Shown: positions 19,248-29,288, counted from the first letter of the stretch. The stretch is 64,000 nucleotides of DNA from Terriglobia bacterium (GCA_021325235.1 JAJPHN010000006.1:62001-126000); one strand, 5' to 3'. Notes: generated from the letters alone by a model not told the origin. Made by a program: numbers and translations.

Positions 19248-20273
19248 TCAGCGATGCGGAGCCGAGAAGTGCGGCGCCGGCATCGAGAAGTGCGAAGGCG
19301 CCGAAAAGTGTGTTGGCGCCGAGAATCGCGGAGCAGCTACATGCGAAGCGCCACGCCTCGGGATGACCCGAGCTGCCGTTCCGCCCGGACGACCTTTCCA
19401 GTTATGTCCGTAGTAGCGGCCCGGATAGCGATAGTAGTTCCACGCCGGGCCGTAGAAACCGTAGTAGCCGAAGTAAGCGGGCGAGTAGAAGCCCCAGCCA
19501 AACGGGCTGTAAAGCGAGCCGGCCAGCGGCCAGAATCCGTACGCCTCAAAATACGGATCCCAGTACCAGCCCGGACCCGCCGCTACATAGGCTTCGGCAT
19601 TCTGCGACGATCGCAGACTGGCCTGCGCCTCATCCGCGCTGCGCGCCTTGCTCCAGACATAGAGCGGCTCCACTTTGGCCTGATCCTCGTTGAAGCTATG
19701 CTTCTTCAGAGGCTTGTCGCTCGCAAGCTGCAGCTCGTCGTGTCTGCCGAGCTCCACGCTCTTGCCGTCCTGAGTAACTTTGAGTTTGCCGTCAAAGGTC
19801 TGAATCGTCTGGTTGGCTGCATCGAAGCTATACAGTCCTTGCTTCTCAACCTGCGCCGACGTTCCGTTCATCTGGATTGCGAGATTGGTTCCATTGATCA
19901 GCTGATCGACTTCGAGCATCGCCGAGCCCTGCCGGAGTTGAACCTGGGCACCGGCCAAACCAGCCGTCGGCAGCTGTACCTGGCTGTCGTGCCCGACCCG
20001 CAGGAAAGTGCCCGGTGTAAGAAGCAGCTCCACGTAGCCGTTATGTGTTTCGAGCGTTTCGCCCGGATGCAGAACAGCGGAGCCGACCGAGTCGCGCGAG
20101 AGATTCTGCCCATTGAGCAGCACCTCGCCTTCGACGTAATTAACGGTACCCGGACCAGCCGGAACCGGTGAATTCTCAGAGCCGGACAAGCTGCTCGATT
20201 GTGCCCACGCCATCGCGGCGGATGCGAGCAGGACGGCCACTGCTTTCCATGCCGTCTTCTGTTGTCCTTTCAT
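19248..20273 (-). CDS. Secreted FecR-domain protein with aromatic and HFSAP repeat tail
   Basis: The 341-residue product has a signal peptide (MKGQQKTAWKAVAVLLASAAMAWA), a FecR-like beta domain (about 35-170; LHPGETLETHNGYVELLL and similar), and a tyrosine/phenylalanine/glycine-rich low-complexity stretch (about 235-290). It ends in repeats of the HFSAP type. The ATG at 20273 is preceded by AGGA; an upstream start at 20330 would add a non-signal, basic extension. FecR domains normally sense iron transport or assemble at the cell surface. Here there is no membrane anchor or sigma partner, so a structural or surface role is more likely. It lies downstream of the TonB receptor. Confidence 0.75.
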   Translation of the reverse strand: MKGQQKTAWKAVAVLLASAAMAWAQSSSLSGSENSPVPAGPGTVNYVEGEVLLNGQNLSRDSVGSAVLHPGETLETHNGYVELLLTPGTFLRVGHDSQVQLPTAGLAGAQVQLRQGSAMLEVDQLINGTNLAIQMNGTSAQVEKQGLYSFDAANQTIQTFDGKLKVTQDGKSVELGRHDELQLASDKPLKKHSFNEDQAKVEPLYVWSKARSADEAQASLRSSQNAEAYVAAGPGWYWDPYFEAYGFWPLAGSLYSPFGWGFYSPAYFGYYGFYGPAWNYYRYPGRYYGHNWKGRPGGTAARVIPRRGASHVAAPRFSAPTHFSAPSHFSMPAPHFSAPHR

Positions 20274-20429
20274 TTTCTTTTTCCTACGTATTGGACGCGT
20301 GGCCTTCCAATAAGGTCGCAAAGCCCACACAGCTCGGAGGAATGATGGAAACGTGCTAGCGGTTGTGAAAACGCTACGGGGATGCTGCTCCGCTTCCTTG
20401 TTCGCGGCTCGGAGTCTCCATCCCGCAGT

Positions 20430-23400
20430 TTAGAAACTCAGGCGCAAGCTGGCCTGAGCGCGGCGCGCATTCGTTCCGTCCGGGAATCCAGCCGATGCCG
20501 TTGGCAAACCCAGACCCGCCGCCGGATAGATCACGCCGGACTTCGTCTTGGTATTCCACACAGCGTTGTAACCGGTGGTCGAAGCTGACGTGTACGTAAT
20601 CGTATTGGTCAGGTTGAACACTTCAAAACCGAGCGACATCCGGAAGCGTTCCGTAATCGGGAAATCTTTCGACAACCGCGCATCCACTCGCGTGGTGTCG
20701 TTCAGGCGCAGCGTGTTGATTCCGAGGAACGGCACCTGGTTCGAACCGCCGAAGCCGTTGAGCGTGCTCGGCACGAGCAAACCCGGATAAGCGGCGATGT
20801 TGCTGAGAGTCTCGGTATAGGGCAGGCCGGAGGCGATGGTGGTGATCGCCGTCAGACGCCAGCCGTTCACAACGTACTTCGCGAACCCGGAGTCGCTGTG
20901 GCTGAAAGTCGGCGCCCAGACCCAGTTGATCGCCAACCGTTGCCGCTGATCGAGACTCGAATCCCCACGCGCGCCCTGGTAATCGCCGTTGAACAGCGTG
21001 CTCGAAACGCCGCTCATATAGGTGAAGTTGCTGCTGCCGCCCAGATTGTTGTCGATGGCATGCGACCAGGTGTACGCCAGGCCCGCTTCAAAGCCGTGCT
21101 GCATGCGGCGCGTCAGCTGAACCGACAGACCGTTGTAGTAGCTGTTGCCGCCGTTGTCTACTTCCAGCACGCGATTGAAATGCGGGTTCACGCGATTGGC
21201 TCCGAGATAGACCGGCGTCGTAAACGTCCCGACCGGGACTCCGCCTTGCGCGTTGAGAATTGTGTACGTCACTAGAGTTGGCGGAATCACGGGCTGGTTG
21301 ATGTCGCGAACTGTGAAAATGCGCGCGCCTCGGTCCCACATGTAGCTGACCGTCAGACTCGTATTGGAGCCGAGTGCTTGCTGGATGCCGAAGTCCCCCT
21401 GCTCGGTGTACGGCGTGCGGAAATCCGGAGCGGCAAACTCGATATTCGCGCCGCCTGAAGCCGTGAGCCCGGTCGTGCTCGCAAGCACAGTTGGAAACGG
21501 CGGTAACAGATTCGTCGGGGTCACTCCGCGCGTGAGCGTATAGCTCTGAATGTAATTGTTGTTTGACGAGAACAGCGTGTTGATCAGCGCCGCTGAATAG
21601 CGCCCGTACATGATGCCGTAGCCGGCGCGAATCACCGTCTTATTATTGTTGAGACTCCAGGCCAGGCCAACGCGCGGAGCGAGGTCCAGGTTGTCCTGCG
21701 CGATATGTCCCGTTTGCGGGTAAGCCGCATTTACATAATTCGCCGGCGGCTGGGGCAGAAAACTCTTCTCGTAACGCACGCCGTAGTAGAGCGTCAGATT
21801 GGGCCGGATGCGGTACTGATCCTGTGCATAAGCGGCCAGATCGTTGATGTAGCTGTCGACCACGGGATTGCCGAAAGCCTGCGCATAGCTCGAGTAAGCG
21901 AGCGGATTCACGCCCGCATAGGCCAGCGCAAAAGCGTTCGGACTGGTGAACGTATAACTGCCGTTGGAATTGTTCAGCTCGTTGTAATAATCTTCCGTGT
22001 TGAGGTAATCCACGCCGAATTTGAAGTTGTGCCTGCCTTTGGTGTAGCTGAGATTGTCGGCGAACTCATAGCGGTTCTCGCTCGGCGCGATGCGTGGCAA
22101 ATAATTGGGCGCGCCGATGCTCACGCCGTTGACGGAAATGGAAACTGCTCCGGTCGAGGGAAGAATCGCGTTGTTCAACGCATCCGCCTGCCGGTCCTTG
22201 AACCAGCCGAAACGCGCTTCGTTCACCAGCGAGCCGTTCGGAGTCAGCGTCCAGTCGGCCCGCCCCATGCGTACATTCACGTCATCGATACCGTTGCTGT
22301 TCAGCGCGCCGCCGTTCGTTACGACCGCGCCGGTCTGAATGCCGTTCGGCGAATTGAAGTGCATATAGTTCAGGCTCACACTGAAGGCGTTGCGCTCGTT
22401 CGGACGATAATCGATCTTGAGCAGCGCTGTTTGCTGGCTCTGTGTGCGCGGCAAAGTCGTAAAGAACTGCGGCAGCAGATTATTGATCGCCTGGCATTCG
22501 GAGGGCGTAGCTGGCGGCAGCCCGCCGATCGCCACCCCGCAGTTCTTCCACTTCGCATTCGTGCCCGAGCCGCTGATATTCGACGGACTGATCAGGCTCG
22601 AGACGAGCGGAAAATCGCGCAGGTGCTCTTCCGTGTTGCCGAAGAAGAACAGCTTGTTCTTCACGATGGGCCCGCTGACATTTCCGCCGAACTGATTGCG
22701 CACCTCGGGCGGATTGATGGCCGTGAACGGATCGCGCGCATCGAGCGTGCGATTGCGAAAGAACCAGAAGCCGGACGCGTGATAATCGTTCGTTCCGCTG
22801 CGTGTCACAGTGTTGATGACGCCGCCAATCGCGCGTCCGTATTCGGCCGAGTAGCCGTCGCTTAACACCTGAAATTCCTGCACCGCATCCTGCGAGATCT
22901 GTGTCTGAATACGCGTGCGGCCGGCGTTTTCCCCATAAAATTGATCCGTCGTATCGTTGCCGTCGATCAGAAACGTATTCCCGCCGGGTTTCCCGCGGAA
23001 GCTGACGTCGCCGAAGGTGCCGTCCGGTGTAACGCCCGGCGTCATCAGCACAAACTGATCGACGCGCCGTCCATTGATCGGAAGATTGTTGATCTGGTGT
23101 TCGTCAATCACCTGCGAGACGTCGGTCTTCACCTGATCGACCAGCGGCGCCTCATCCACTACGTCCACCTTGGTTGTGCTCGTTTTAAGCTGCATCTGCA
23201 CGTTGAGGCTGACATCCTGTCCCACGTGCAGCGTGATATCGCGATTCTGGAATTCGGCGAAGCCCGGCGCATCGACGGTTACGCTGTAGCCGGAGTGCGG
23301 CACCAGCGAGGGCGCATTGAAAAGGCCGCCTCCGGTGGTAATCAGGTCGCGCCGGATGCCGAGCTCGGAGTTTTCAACCGTGACGTGCGCGCCGGCCACG

Positions 23401-23537
23401 GTTGCACCATTCGGATCCGTGACGACGCCGCTGATCGCACCCACGCCGGCTGAGGTCTGGGCCAGCAGCGGATTCACACAAAAAGCAAGAAAAGCGAGAT
23501 GGGCCAGTACGGCACACTTCATTCGAGGCAGTCTCAT
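20430..23537 (-). CDS. Oar-like TonB-dependent outer-membrane receptor with carboxypeptidase-regulatory domain
   Basis: This 1035-residue outer-membrane protein has a signal peptide (about 1-26), a carboxypeptidase-regulatory-like domain (about 35-120; ISGVVTDPNGATVAGAHV), a plug domain (LPINGRRVDQFVLMTPG, FRGKPGGNTFLIDG), and a long beta-barrel ending in the aromatic residue F expected for BAM recognition (QASLRLSF). This architecture is abundant in Acidobacteriota and imports or binds large substrates. The gene is downstream of and co-directional with the GH36 and GH106 genes, so a glycan-derived ligand is plausible. ATG 23537 is used; a second ATG at 23522 is possible. Confidence 0.9.
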   Translation of the reverse strand: MRLPRMKCAVLAHLAFLAFCVNPLLAQTSAGVGAISGVVTDPNGATVAGAHVTVENSELGIRRDLITTGGGLFNAPSLVPHSGYSVTVDAPGFAEFQNRDITLHVGQDVSLNVQMQLKTSTTKVDVVDEAPLVDQVKTDVSQVIDEHQINNLPINGRRVDQFVLMTPGVTPDGTFGDVSFRGKPGGNTFLIDGNDTTDQFYGENAGRTRIQTQISQDAVQEFQVLSDGYSAEYGRAIGGVINTVTRSGTNDYHASGFWFFRNRTLDARDPFTAINPPEVRNQFGGNVSGPIVKNKLFFFGNTEEHLRDFPLVSSLISPSNISGSGTNAKWKNCGVAIGGLPPATPSECQAINNLLPQFFTTLPRTQSQQTALLKIDYRPNERNAFSVSLNYMHFNSPNGIQTGAVVTNGGALNSNGIDDVNVRMGRADWTLTPNGSLVNEARFGWFKDRQADALNNAILPSTGAVSISVNGVSIGAPNYLPRIAPSENRYEFADNLSYTKGRHNFKFGVDYLNTEDYYNELNNSNGSYTFTSPNAFALAYAGVNPLAYSSYAQAFGNPVVDSYINDLAAYAQDQYRIRPNLTLYYGVRYEKSFLPQPPANYVNAAYPQTGHIAQDNLDLAPRVGLAWSLNNNKTVIRAGYGIMYGRYSAALINTLFSSNNNYIQSYTLTRGVTPTNLLPPFPTVLASTTGLTASGGANIEFAAPDFRTPYTEQGDFGIQQALGSNTSLTVSYMWDRGARIFTVRDINQPVIPPTLVTYTILNAQGGVPVGTFTTPVYLGANRVNPHFNRVLEVDNGGNSYYNGLSVQLTRRMQHGFEAGLAYTWSHAIDNNLGGSSNFTYMSGVSSTLFNGDYQGARGDSSLDQRQRLAINWVWAPTFSHSDSGFAKYVVNGWRLTAITTIASGLPYTETLSNIAAYPGLLVPSTLNGFGGSNQVPFLGINTLRLNDTTRVDARLSKDFPITERFRMSLGFEVFNLTNTITYTSASTTGYNAVWNTKTKSGVIYPAAGLGLPTASAGFPDGTNARRAQASLRLSF

Positions 23538-23629
23538 AGAAAAACCGGTATGGAACCAAAAATAGCAGCTTTGTGTGACGATCCAGTTTCAAACGCGCAG
23601 GCGGGAATGGCGCCTGTTTGTCTGGGTCA

Positions 23630-23659
23630 ATCGGTCTCAGATCGGTCGTGAAATCGGGC
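23630..23659. promoter_or_regulatory. Triple direct repeat upstream of the TonB receptor
   Basis: ATCGGTC occurs at 23630-23636 and 23641-23647, and ATCGGGC at 23653-23659, so the repeats are 11 and 12 bp apart, about one helical turn. A TTGACC (minus strand, 23630-23625) abuts them, but no good -10 follows at normal spacing. The pattern fits a response-regulator or activator site. This is inference only. Confidence 0.35.
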
Positions 23660-23757
23660 GCGGGTTTGGCGCCCAGTTGTTTGCGAATGTATCTGGCGGC
23701 GGGCTTTGGCGAGACCACGCTGACACCGTGTTACATGCTCGCCAGAGATTGCCTCTG

Positions 23758-25860
23758 CTATTTTCGGTCGTTCGGGCCGCGAGTACCGTCGGCCTGCACG
23801 GCGATCAGCAGCGAACCCTTGAACGCTACCTGCAGCTTGCCATCGGGTCCGTTCACAAAGCCGAGTGGCTTGTTATCTACATAGTCAAAAACCGCGTAAC
23901 GCCCCGTGCCAAGCCCTCGCAGCTCAACCGTGCCCTTCCACTCCGGCGCAAAGAACGCGTAGTACATCACTCCGTTCTTGCGAATGCAGTGCGTCTCGGG
24001 TTTATCGAAACCGATATCGTACAGATTGCCGAGATATTCGCCTTCCGGAAGCATCTCCTTGCGGTAAATCCGCACCCATTTCGCCCACAGCGTTTCCTTT
24101 TCCGGCGTAAGAATCAGTTTGGCGGCATCTGCATCGCTTGGCGGGGCCGCTTTGTCGTTCGGCGGCCACCGGTATTCGGTTCCGATTACGCCGCCCACGC
24201 CCACTGTAGAAGCGAAGTCCATGCCGCCGTCGCTCAATTCGACATGATCGCCAAAGTACGGTAGTTTGTCGCCCATCAGCGCCTTTAACGTCTTGCCTTT
24301 CGAGCGCACCTGCCAGGAACTTTCGGGATCCGATGCAACGCTCATGTTGTAGTACGGCATCGCGAAGAACGAATACGCGGTTCCGCAGGGACAGAGCTCG
24401 ATCAATGCGCCTGGTTTGACGGCGTGCGCTGCATCCGATATCGCGCGGAAGAAGAACGGCAGCTCGCGCACGGAATCAAGCTCCGATGCATGGTGATGCG
24501 CCGGGTTTGTGCAGCGCGGGACTGCATTCAAGAATTGTCCATCAAGCTTCAGACCGTCGAATCCCCACGTTTTGAAGATCCGCTCGGCCAGCCTGCGATG
24601 ATACGCCACAACATCCGCATCCGCCGGACACAGATAGAAAGCGTTCCACCAGCTGATACGGCGGCGAGATCCGGAGGGATCGAGCAGCAGCCACTCCGGA
24701 TGCGCACGAATCAATTCGCTTTTCGGGCTGACCGACAGCGGCGCCCACCAAAGCTGCGCCTTCATCCCCGCGGCATGGATCCGGTCCACCAGCGCGCGCA
24801 CATCGGCATCACCGCGCGGAAACTTTCTTGGATTCGGCTCCCAGTCTCCTTCCGCTGTTTGCCAGCCGTCATCCATCGTCACCCATCCGAAGCCCAGTCT
24901 TTTCGCCTCGGGTATTGCGTTTTCGATCTGCTCCGGTTGAAAATTGCGGCCGAAACCCCAGGCGCACCAGATCGGCTCGAATGCGCCAGCGGCGGGCGTT
25001 TCGAATTGCACTCCGCGGTCGATCATCATGCGGCGGTAATCGCGCAACACGTCGAAGTAATCGCCCTGATGAACCGCAACGAAGGTTTCGGGCGTCCGGA
25101 ACACCGCGCCTGGCCGGAGCGTGACGTTCTCTTTCGCTTCGATCGCGAGCGTAGCGTGATCTGCGGACGGCATCGCCACAGGCTCCGACACCAGCTGAGG
25201 AGTGAGTTCATCGTGTCCCACCGCGAGGCCGACGTCCGGCCGCCACACATCGACTACTGGTGTTCCCCCGCCGTAATCGTCCGCATTCATCCCCAGGTAG
25301 TTTTCCTGCGCGAATCCCGGCTTGAGCGGCACAACCCAGTCCGGCCGCTTCTCATATGAGCCGCTCTGCAGCGACCAGAAAGCAGTACCGTTCTTTCGAT
25401 CGCCTGCCGAGATGGTGTATGCGGCATTGCGCCAGCTGCTGATATGAACCGCATGCCCCGATCGATTGAGATAACGAACATTGATGACGAGCATGCGGCC
25501 GTATCGCTCAAAAGCATCCACCGTTTCCTGCTTTTCGATTTCGCCCGATCGTTCGATGAGAACGAGCCGCTGAGCGGCGCCTCGCTGGTCGGAATAGCTG
25601 GTGGATTCGCTCTTCTCTACGCGCCAGCTCTCCAGCCTGTGTCCGTCCACGACCACGGATTCCGGGATCTCCGCCCGTCCGATGGAAATGCTCTTCGTGC
25701 CGAAATGAGCGATCAGAACCGTCCGGCCGCTGGCGTCGAATCGCATCTCGAGATTCGCAGATCGAGCAACAGCCGCGGCTTGCACATCCGCTTTCGACGG
25801 AAGAGTGCCCGCACACAGCAGGAGCATAATCGTCGAGGCGGCACTTCGCACGATTCCCAT
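23758..25860 (-). CDS. Secreted GH36-like alpha-galactosidase
   Basis: This is a retaining glycoside hydrolase with a TIM barrel of the alpha-galactosidase superfamily. From the preferred ATG at 25860 the product is 700 residues, beginning with a signal peptide (MGIVRSAASTIMLLLCAG). A beta-sandwich N-terminal domain is followed by the barrel with LGFGWVTMDDGWQ, the nucleophile segment GFDGLKLDGQF and the candidate acid/base region SVASDPESSW. An upstream GTG at 25890 is an alternative start. The gene follows the GH106 gene by a short gap, consistent with joint action on a plant polysaccharide such as rhamnogalacturonan side chains. The precise linkage is not known. Confidence 0.82.
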   Translation of the reverse strand: MGIVRSAASTIMLLLCAGTLPSKADVQAAAVARSANLEMRFDASGRTVLIAHFGTKSISIGRAEIPESVVVDGHRLESWRVEKSESTSYSDQRGAAQRLVLIERSGEIEKQETVDAFERYGRMLVINVRYLNRSGHAVHISSWRNAAYTISAGDRKNGTAFWSLQSGSYEKRPDWVVPLKPGFAQENYLGMNADDYGGGTPVVDVWRPDVGLAVGHDELTPQLVSEPVAMPSADHATLAIEAKENVTLRPGAVFRTPETFVAVHQGDYFDVLRDYRRMMIDRGVQFETPAAGAFEPIWCAWGFGRNFQPEQIENAIPEAKRLGFGWVTMDDGWQTAEGDWEPNPRKFPRGDADVRALVDRIHAAGMKAQLWWAPLSVSPKSELIRAHPEWLLLDPSGSRRRISWWNAFYLCPADADVVAYHRRLAERIFKTWGFDGLKLDGQFLNAVPRCTNPAHHHASELDSVRELPFFFRAISDAAHAVKPGALIELCPCGTAYSFFAMPYYNMSVASDPESSWQVRSKGKTLKALMGDKLPYFGDHVELSDGGMDFASTVGVGGVIGTEYRWPPNDKAAPPSDADAAKLILTPEKETLWAKWVRIYRKEMLPEGEYLGNLYDIGFDKPETHCIRKNGVMYYAFFAPEWKGTVELRGLGTGRYAVFDYVDNKPLGFVNGPDGKLQVAFKGSLLIAVQADGTRGPNDRK

Positions 25861-25916
25861 TGTCGCGTGGTCAGGCTCAGTATTTCGCACCGCCGCTCGC
25901 GCACCTGCTGTAGAGT

Positions 25917-28900
25917 TTATTGATCGGCCACTGTTTTTTCAGTGCGTAACGTAACCGGACCCAGCAGCCCGGATGGCCGCAGCGGCGCGTCTGCCCGATA
26001 GGTCGGCATGGCCGTGAAGGTGTACTTGGTCGCACCCGGCTGCTGATCTCCGATCAGCCGGTTCACCCATAAATTCGTCACTTTGATTTCGACAACATTG
26101 TTGCCGCGCTTCAAAGCATCGCTGATGTCGATCCGATAGGGAGGATGCCACACAATGCCGAGCGAACGGCCATTCACCGATACTTCCGCCAGTTCGCGAA
26201 CGTCGCCCAGATCCAGCACCACACGTTGACCCTTCTTCAGCCAATCGCTCGACGCGTCGATTTGCTTGACATACGCAGCAGTGCCCGAGAAATACTTCAC
26301 GCCTGCGTCGGAATTTTCGCTCCAGGAAGCGAGATGATCGAGACTGATCTTCTCCGGGGCGCCCAGATTCGGTGCAAAATGAATCTCCCATGGCCCCTCA
26401 ACTGACGCCAGCGTTGTTTCCTCCGCCACGGGTACCTTGCGCGCTTTCGTCGCAGTCGCACGCCGGAAGACAACGAACACCGATTCATTCGGCGCTAGCA
26501 AAAGCGGCACGTTTGTGCGGCCGCCTTCTATCCGATACGAGGCCGCCTCTCTGGCGCCCGTATCGGCGTGCCAGAGTTCGGGTGCTTTGCCGCTAATCCG
26601 GAATGAACTCGATAGCGCCAGCGGCTGGTCCGTCTTATTCAGAACGAAGTAGAGATCGCCATCGCTCAAATGGCGGTGGATAAAAGCCGTATGTTTCTGA
26701 CCGCCGGAGTCCTCGTAATCGAAATCGCGTTCCACTCCAAGCGAGCGAAGCGCCGCGTTCACATCCTTCCCGGGGATAACCTTGCCTGCTCCTGTGTTGC
26801 CGCTCCAGAGCTCATCCGCGATTTTCGAGAACTCGTTCGCATTATCCGCCAGGCTCGGAGAACCAACCGGCCGATCGCCTACGATTACCGCCCCGGCGTT
26901 CACAAACTCGCGGAGTTTGCGCAGCACGGCAACCGTCATTCTGCTGCTGCTGCCGCCCAGATAGAGAGCGCGATAACGCATTCCGCTGCGAGTCTCGAGA
27001 CACCCGTTCGCCACCGAGAACTGATTGAGCACTGCATCGGAATTGACGAAATCAAAGCCATATCCAACCGGCAGATCCTGCGGCAGCAGCCGTCCTTCTC
27101 CATAGAGCCCCGCGAGCGGCGCCTCCTCGCCATAGAAATAGGCCACGTCCGCCACAAACTTCCCTTGCTGCAGCAGGTACGCGTTGCGGCTGATATAGGT
27201 GACCCATGGCTTTGCCTGCTCGGCCCAGGTTTCATTGCGATTGAAGTACTGGCCGAAGATCATCAGCGATAGTCCCGGCTTCTTGTCGACTAGCGGTTGA
27301 TGAACCGAAGTATGTATCACGGGCCGGTTCACTCCGAGCGCAAATTCTTCATCGATAATGGGCTTCAGAATTCTCGGCGAGAAGCCCCATGGCACCAGCG
27401 CCGAGGTCATCGACTCCGCCGCCACTAAGTTCTGCCCGTAGACGTGCGCGACCGATGCTGCGCCTCGAATGTCGATTACGTAGTTCGATCGCGGTCCCCG
27501 CTTGGGCGTGTACGTCCACATGGCAGCCATTGGAATATCGGCGTGCTGGCGCATCTCCAGGTCATCCCCGATTGAGACGCGCGTGCCCTCGAGCGATTCC
27601 CCGTAGTAGGTCAGTCCGTGCTCGTGCGCGCTCTTGGCAATCTGGCCATAGTGGCTTTCCGCAGTTAGCTGGGCCAGCGTGCGGCGGAAGTCCCAAAGAA
27701 ACTTGTCGCTCTGCTCGGCGCTGCCCACGACAATACCGGTCAGCGCAGGCAGATACGGTGTGGCATCGTATCCGCGCAGACGCTTGAACTCCTGCAGCAG
27801 AGCGGGCGTCCAGTTGTAAGCGCCGACTTCGATGCTGTCGGTCAGCAGCGCGCGTACGCCGTGCCGGCCCATCAGCTGCGGGCCAACCGTGTCGGCATAG
27901 GTTCCGAGATAGGTGTCGATGTACGACTTCACAGCATCGCGGTCGAGCTTATCCACTTCGAGTCCGGTGGCCTCGGCAGTCGCCGGATGGTTGGTTGTAC
28001 CGGTGAGCGAGTACCCGAGACGCAGAATGACCCATTCGCCCTGCGGCGGCGTCCACTCGAGAGATCCATCCGCCTTCATTTGCCTGGTCAGATCCACCAC
28101 CTCAGCCGGGCGAACCGCCTGCTTCTCATCGATCGACGGACTCGCCACGGCATAGTAATCCGGAACCAGACCGAAGCCCGCCTTTTCTTCGAAGCGATTG
28201 ATGCGCGGTGTCGTATGCAGAACAAACTCGTTTATTTCGGCGACTGGCGCACCTGGCTTCATGAAGGCTGAGAACACTCCGAGATCAACGCCCGGAGCCG
28301 GCTCGAAGCCACCCATGATTTCTGCCGGAGGCGGAGCGCTCCCGATCTTCAGCTGGAAAAAGCGGGCCGTAACAGGCGCAAACGAGACCGTCTCCTGCGG
28401 GACATGCGTCGGCGGCAGATCGGCAATTTGCCGGAAGGTCTGACCATCCTCGCTGCACTCGAGATGAAAAACGAGCGGTGGCGCAGCCGAAAACATTGCT
28501 GTCGCCGGCCGGGCGATCGTAACCGCGGAGATCGTGCGCGGTGTTTTGTACTCGTATCGCAGCCAGCCGCCCTCCGCAGCAACGGGAATCTTCACGCCAT
28601 TGTTGTAATCGCCGTCGTCGAGCACCTTGGGATCGATAACGCCCGCGCTCGATGTCACGGTCGCTGGCTCACCAGCACCCGATGTGTTGGCCGGCAGCTT
28701 ATAAGCGACCACCACCGCATCGCTGTAAAATTGCGGAGGCGTAACCGGCTTTGCGCCCGGCAGCGGCAGCTCCTCTTTGAACGGAACCGATTGGAATGGA
28801 CCCGTGATGGACGGCGGTTTGGGAAGCGTTCCCTTGAATGGCGTTCCGCCCGCGACCCGCAGTTCGCTCCAGACCAGCTTTTTCATGCCTTGTTCGGGCT

Positions 28901-29288
28901 TCACCCACGGCCCGCCTGTTTCGCTCCATCCAGGTGATGAGGCGATGGCCATCTCGAGGCCGGATTGGTCCGCCAGTTCCGCTGCGTAGCGAAACGCATC
29001 CTTCCATTCCGGTGTCATGTAGGGCAGCCGCTTTGGTACAACCTGCGGCGTGGCGAGCGATGCATCGAAGTTCTGCAGACCGCCGATGCCGACCCGCTTC
29101 ATCCATTCAAGGTCGAGCCGGATGCCTTCTTTGGTGACGTTTCCGTTCATCCAGTGCCACCAAACGCGCGGTTTCGCCGCGGCGGGCGGATTTTGGAAAT
29201 TGTGCTCGAGATCGGTGCCGGGTGCCTGCGCCAGCGCGCACCATCCCACAGCCAGTACAAGAAACAGAAAGGCTTTGCAACGCGACAT
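25917..29288 (-). CDS. Secreted GH106-like alpha-L-rhamnosidase
   Basis: This 1123-residue exported enzyme has a signal peptide (MSRCKAFLFLVLAVGWCALAQ), then NPPAAAKPRVWWHWMNGNVT and GIRLDLEWMKRVGIGGLQNF, the hallmark opening of GH106. A large barrel and a C-terminal galactose-binding-like domain follow (about 960-1090, with LGIVWHPPYRIDISDAL). GH106 enzymes remove terminal alpha-L-rhamnose by inversion using calcium. The ATG at 29288 is preceded by GGGAGG; a TTG five codons upstream overlaps that ribosome site and is rejected. It is the first gene of the GH106-GH36-receptor set. Confidence 0.87.
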   Translation of the reverse strand: MSRCKAFLFLVLAVGWCALAQAPGTDLEHNFQNPPAAAKPRVWWHWMNGNVTKEGIRLDLEWMKRVGIGGLQNFDASLATPQVVPKRLPYMTPEWKDAFRYAAELADQSGLEMAIASSPGWSETGGPWVKPEQGMKKLVWSELRVAGGTPFKGTLPKPPSITGPFQSVPFKEELPLPGAKPVTPPQFYSDAVVVAYKLPANTSGAGEPATVTSSAGVIDPKVLDDGDYNNGVKIPVAAEGGWLRYEYKTPRTISAVTIARPATAMFSAAPPLVFHLECSEDGQTFRQIADLPPTHVPQETVSFAPVTARFFQLKIGSAPPPAEIMGGFEPAPGVDLGVFSAFMKPGAPVAEINEFVLHTTPRINRFEEKAGFGLVPDYYAVASPSIDEKQAVRPAEVVDLTRQMKADGSLEWTPPQGEWVILRLGYSLTGTTNHPATAEATGLEVDKLDRDAVKSYIDTYLGTYADTVGPQLMGRHGVRALLTDSIEVGAYNWTPALLQEFKRLRGYDATPYLPALTGIVVGSAEQSDKFLWDFRRTLAQLTAESHYGQIAKSAHEHGLTYYGESLEGTRVSIGDDLEMRQHADIPMAAMWTYTPKRGPRSNYVIDIRGAASVAHVYGQNLVAAESMTSALVPWGFSPRILKPIIDEEFALGVNRPVIHTSVHQPLVDKKPGLSLMIFGQYFNRNETWAEQAKPWVTYISRNAYLLQQGKFVADVAYFYGEEAPLAGLYGEGRLLPQDLPVGYGFDFVNSDAVLNQFSVANGCLETRSGMRYRALYLGGSSSRMTVAVLRKLREFVNAGAVIVGDRPVGSPSLADNANEFSKIADELWSGNTGAGKVIPGKDVNAALRSLGVERDFDYEDSGGQKHTAFIHRHLSDGDLYFVLNKTDQPLALSSSFRISGKAPELWHADTGAREAASYRIEGGRTNVPLLLAPNESVFVVFRRATATKARKVPVAEETTLASVEGPWEIHFAPNLGAPEKISLDHLASWSENSDAGVKYFSGTAAYVKQIDASSDWLKKGQRVVLDLGDVRELAEVSVNGRSLGIVWHPPYRIDISDALKRGNNVVEIKVTNLWVNRLIGDQQPGATKYTFTAMPTYRADAPLRPSGLLGPVTLRTEKTVADQ

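Noticed and set aside
20290-20311. ATTGGA...TCCAAT inverted repeat in the FecR gene leader, considered as an operator
   Set aside because: Only six bases per arm with a ten-base spacer; not strong enough to separate from chance.
21705-22865. Open frame of 386 codons on the plus strand inside the TonB receptor gene
   Set aside because: The receptor frame has domain motifs and a signal peptide; this one is Arg/Val-rich with no family features.
23374-23718. Open frame of 114 codons on the minus strand upstream of the TonB receptor
   Set aside because: It runs into the receptor coding start in another frame and has no domain or ribosome site.
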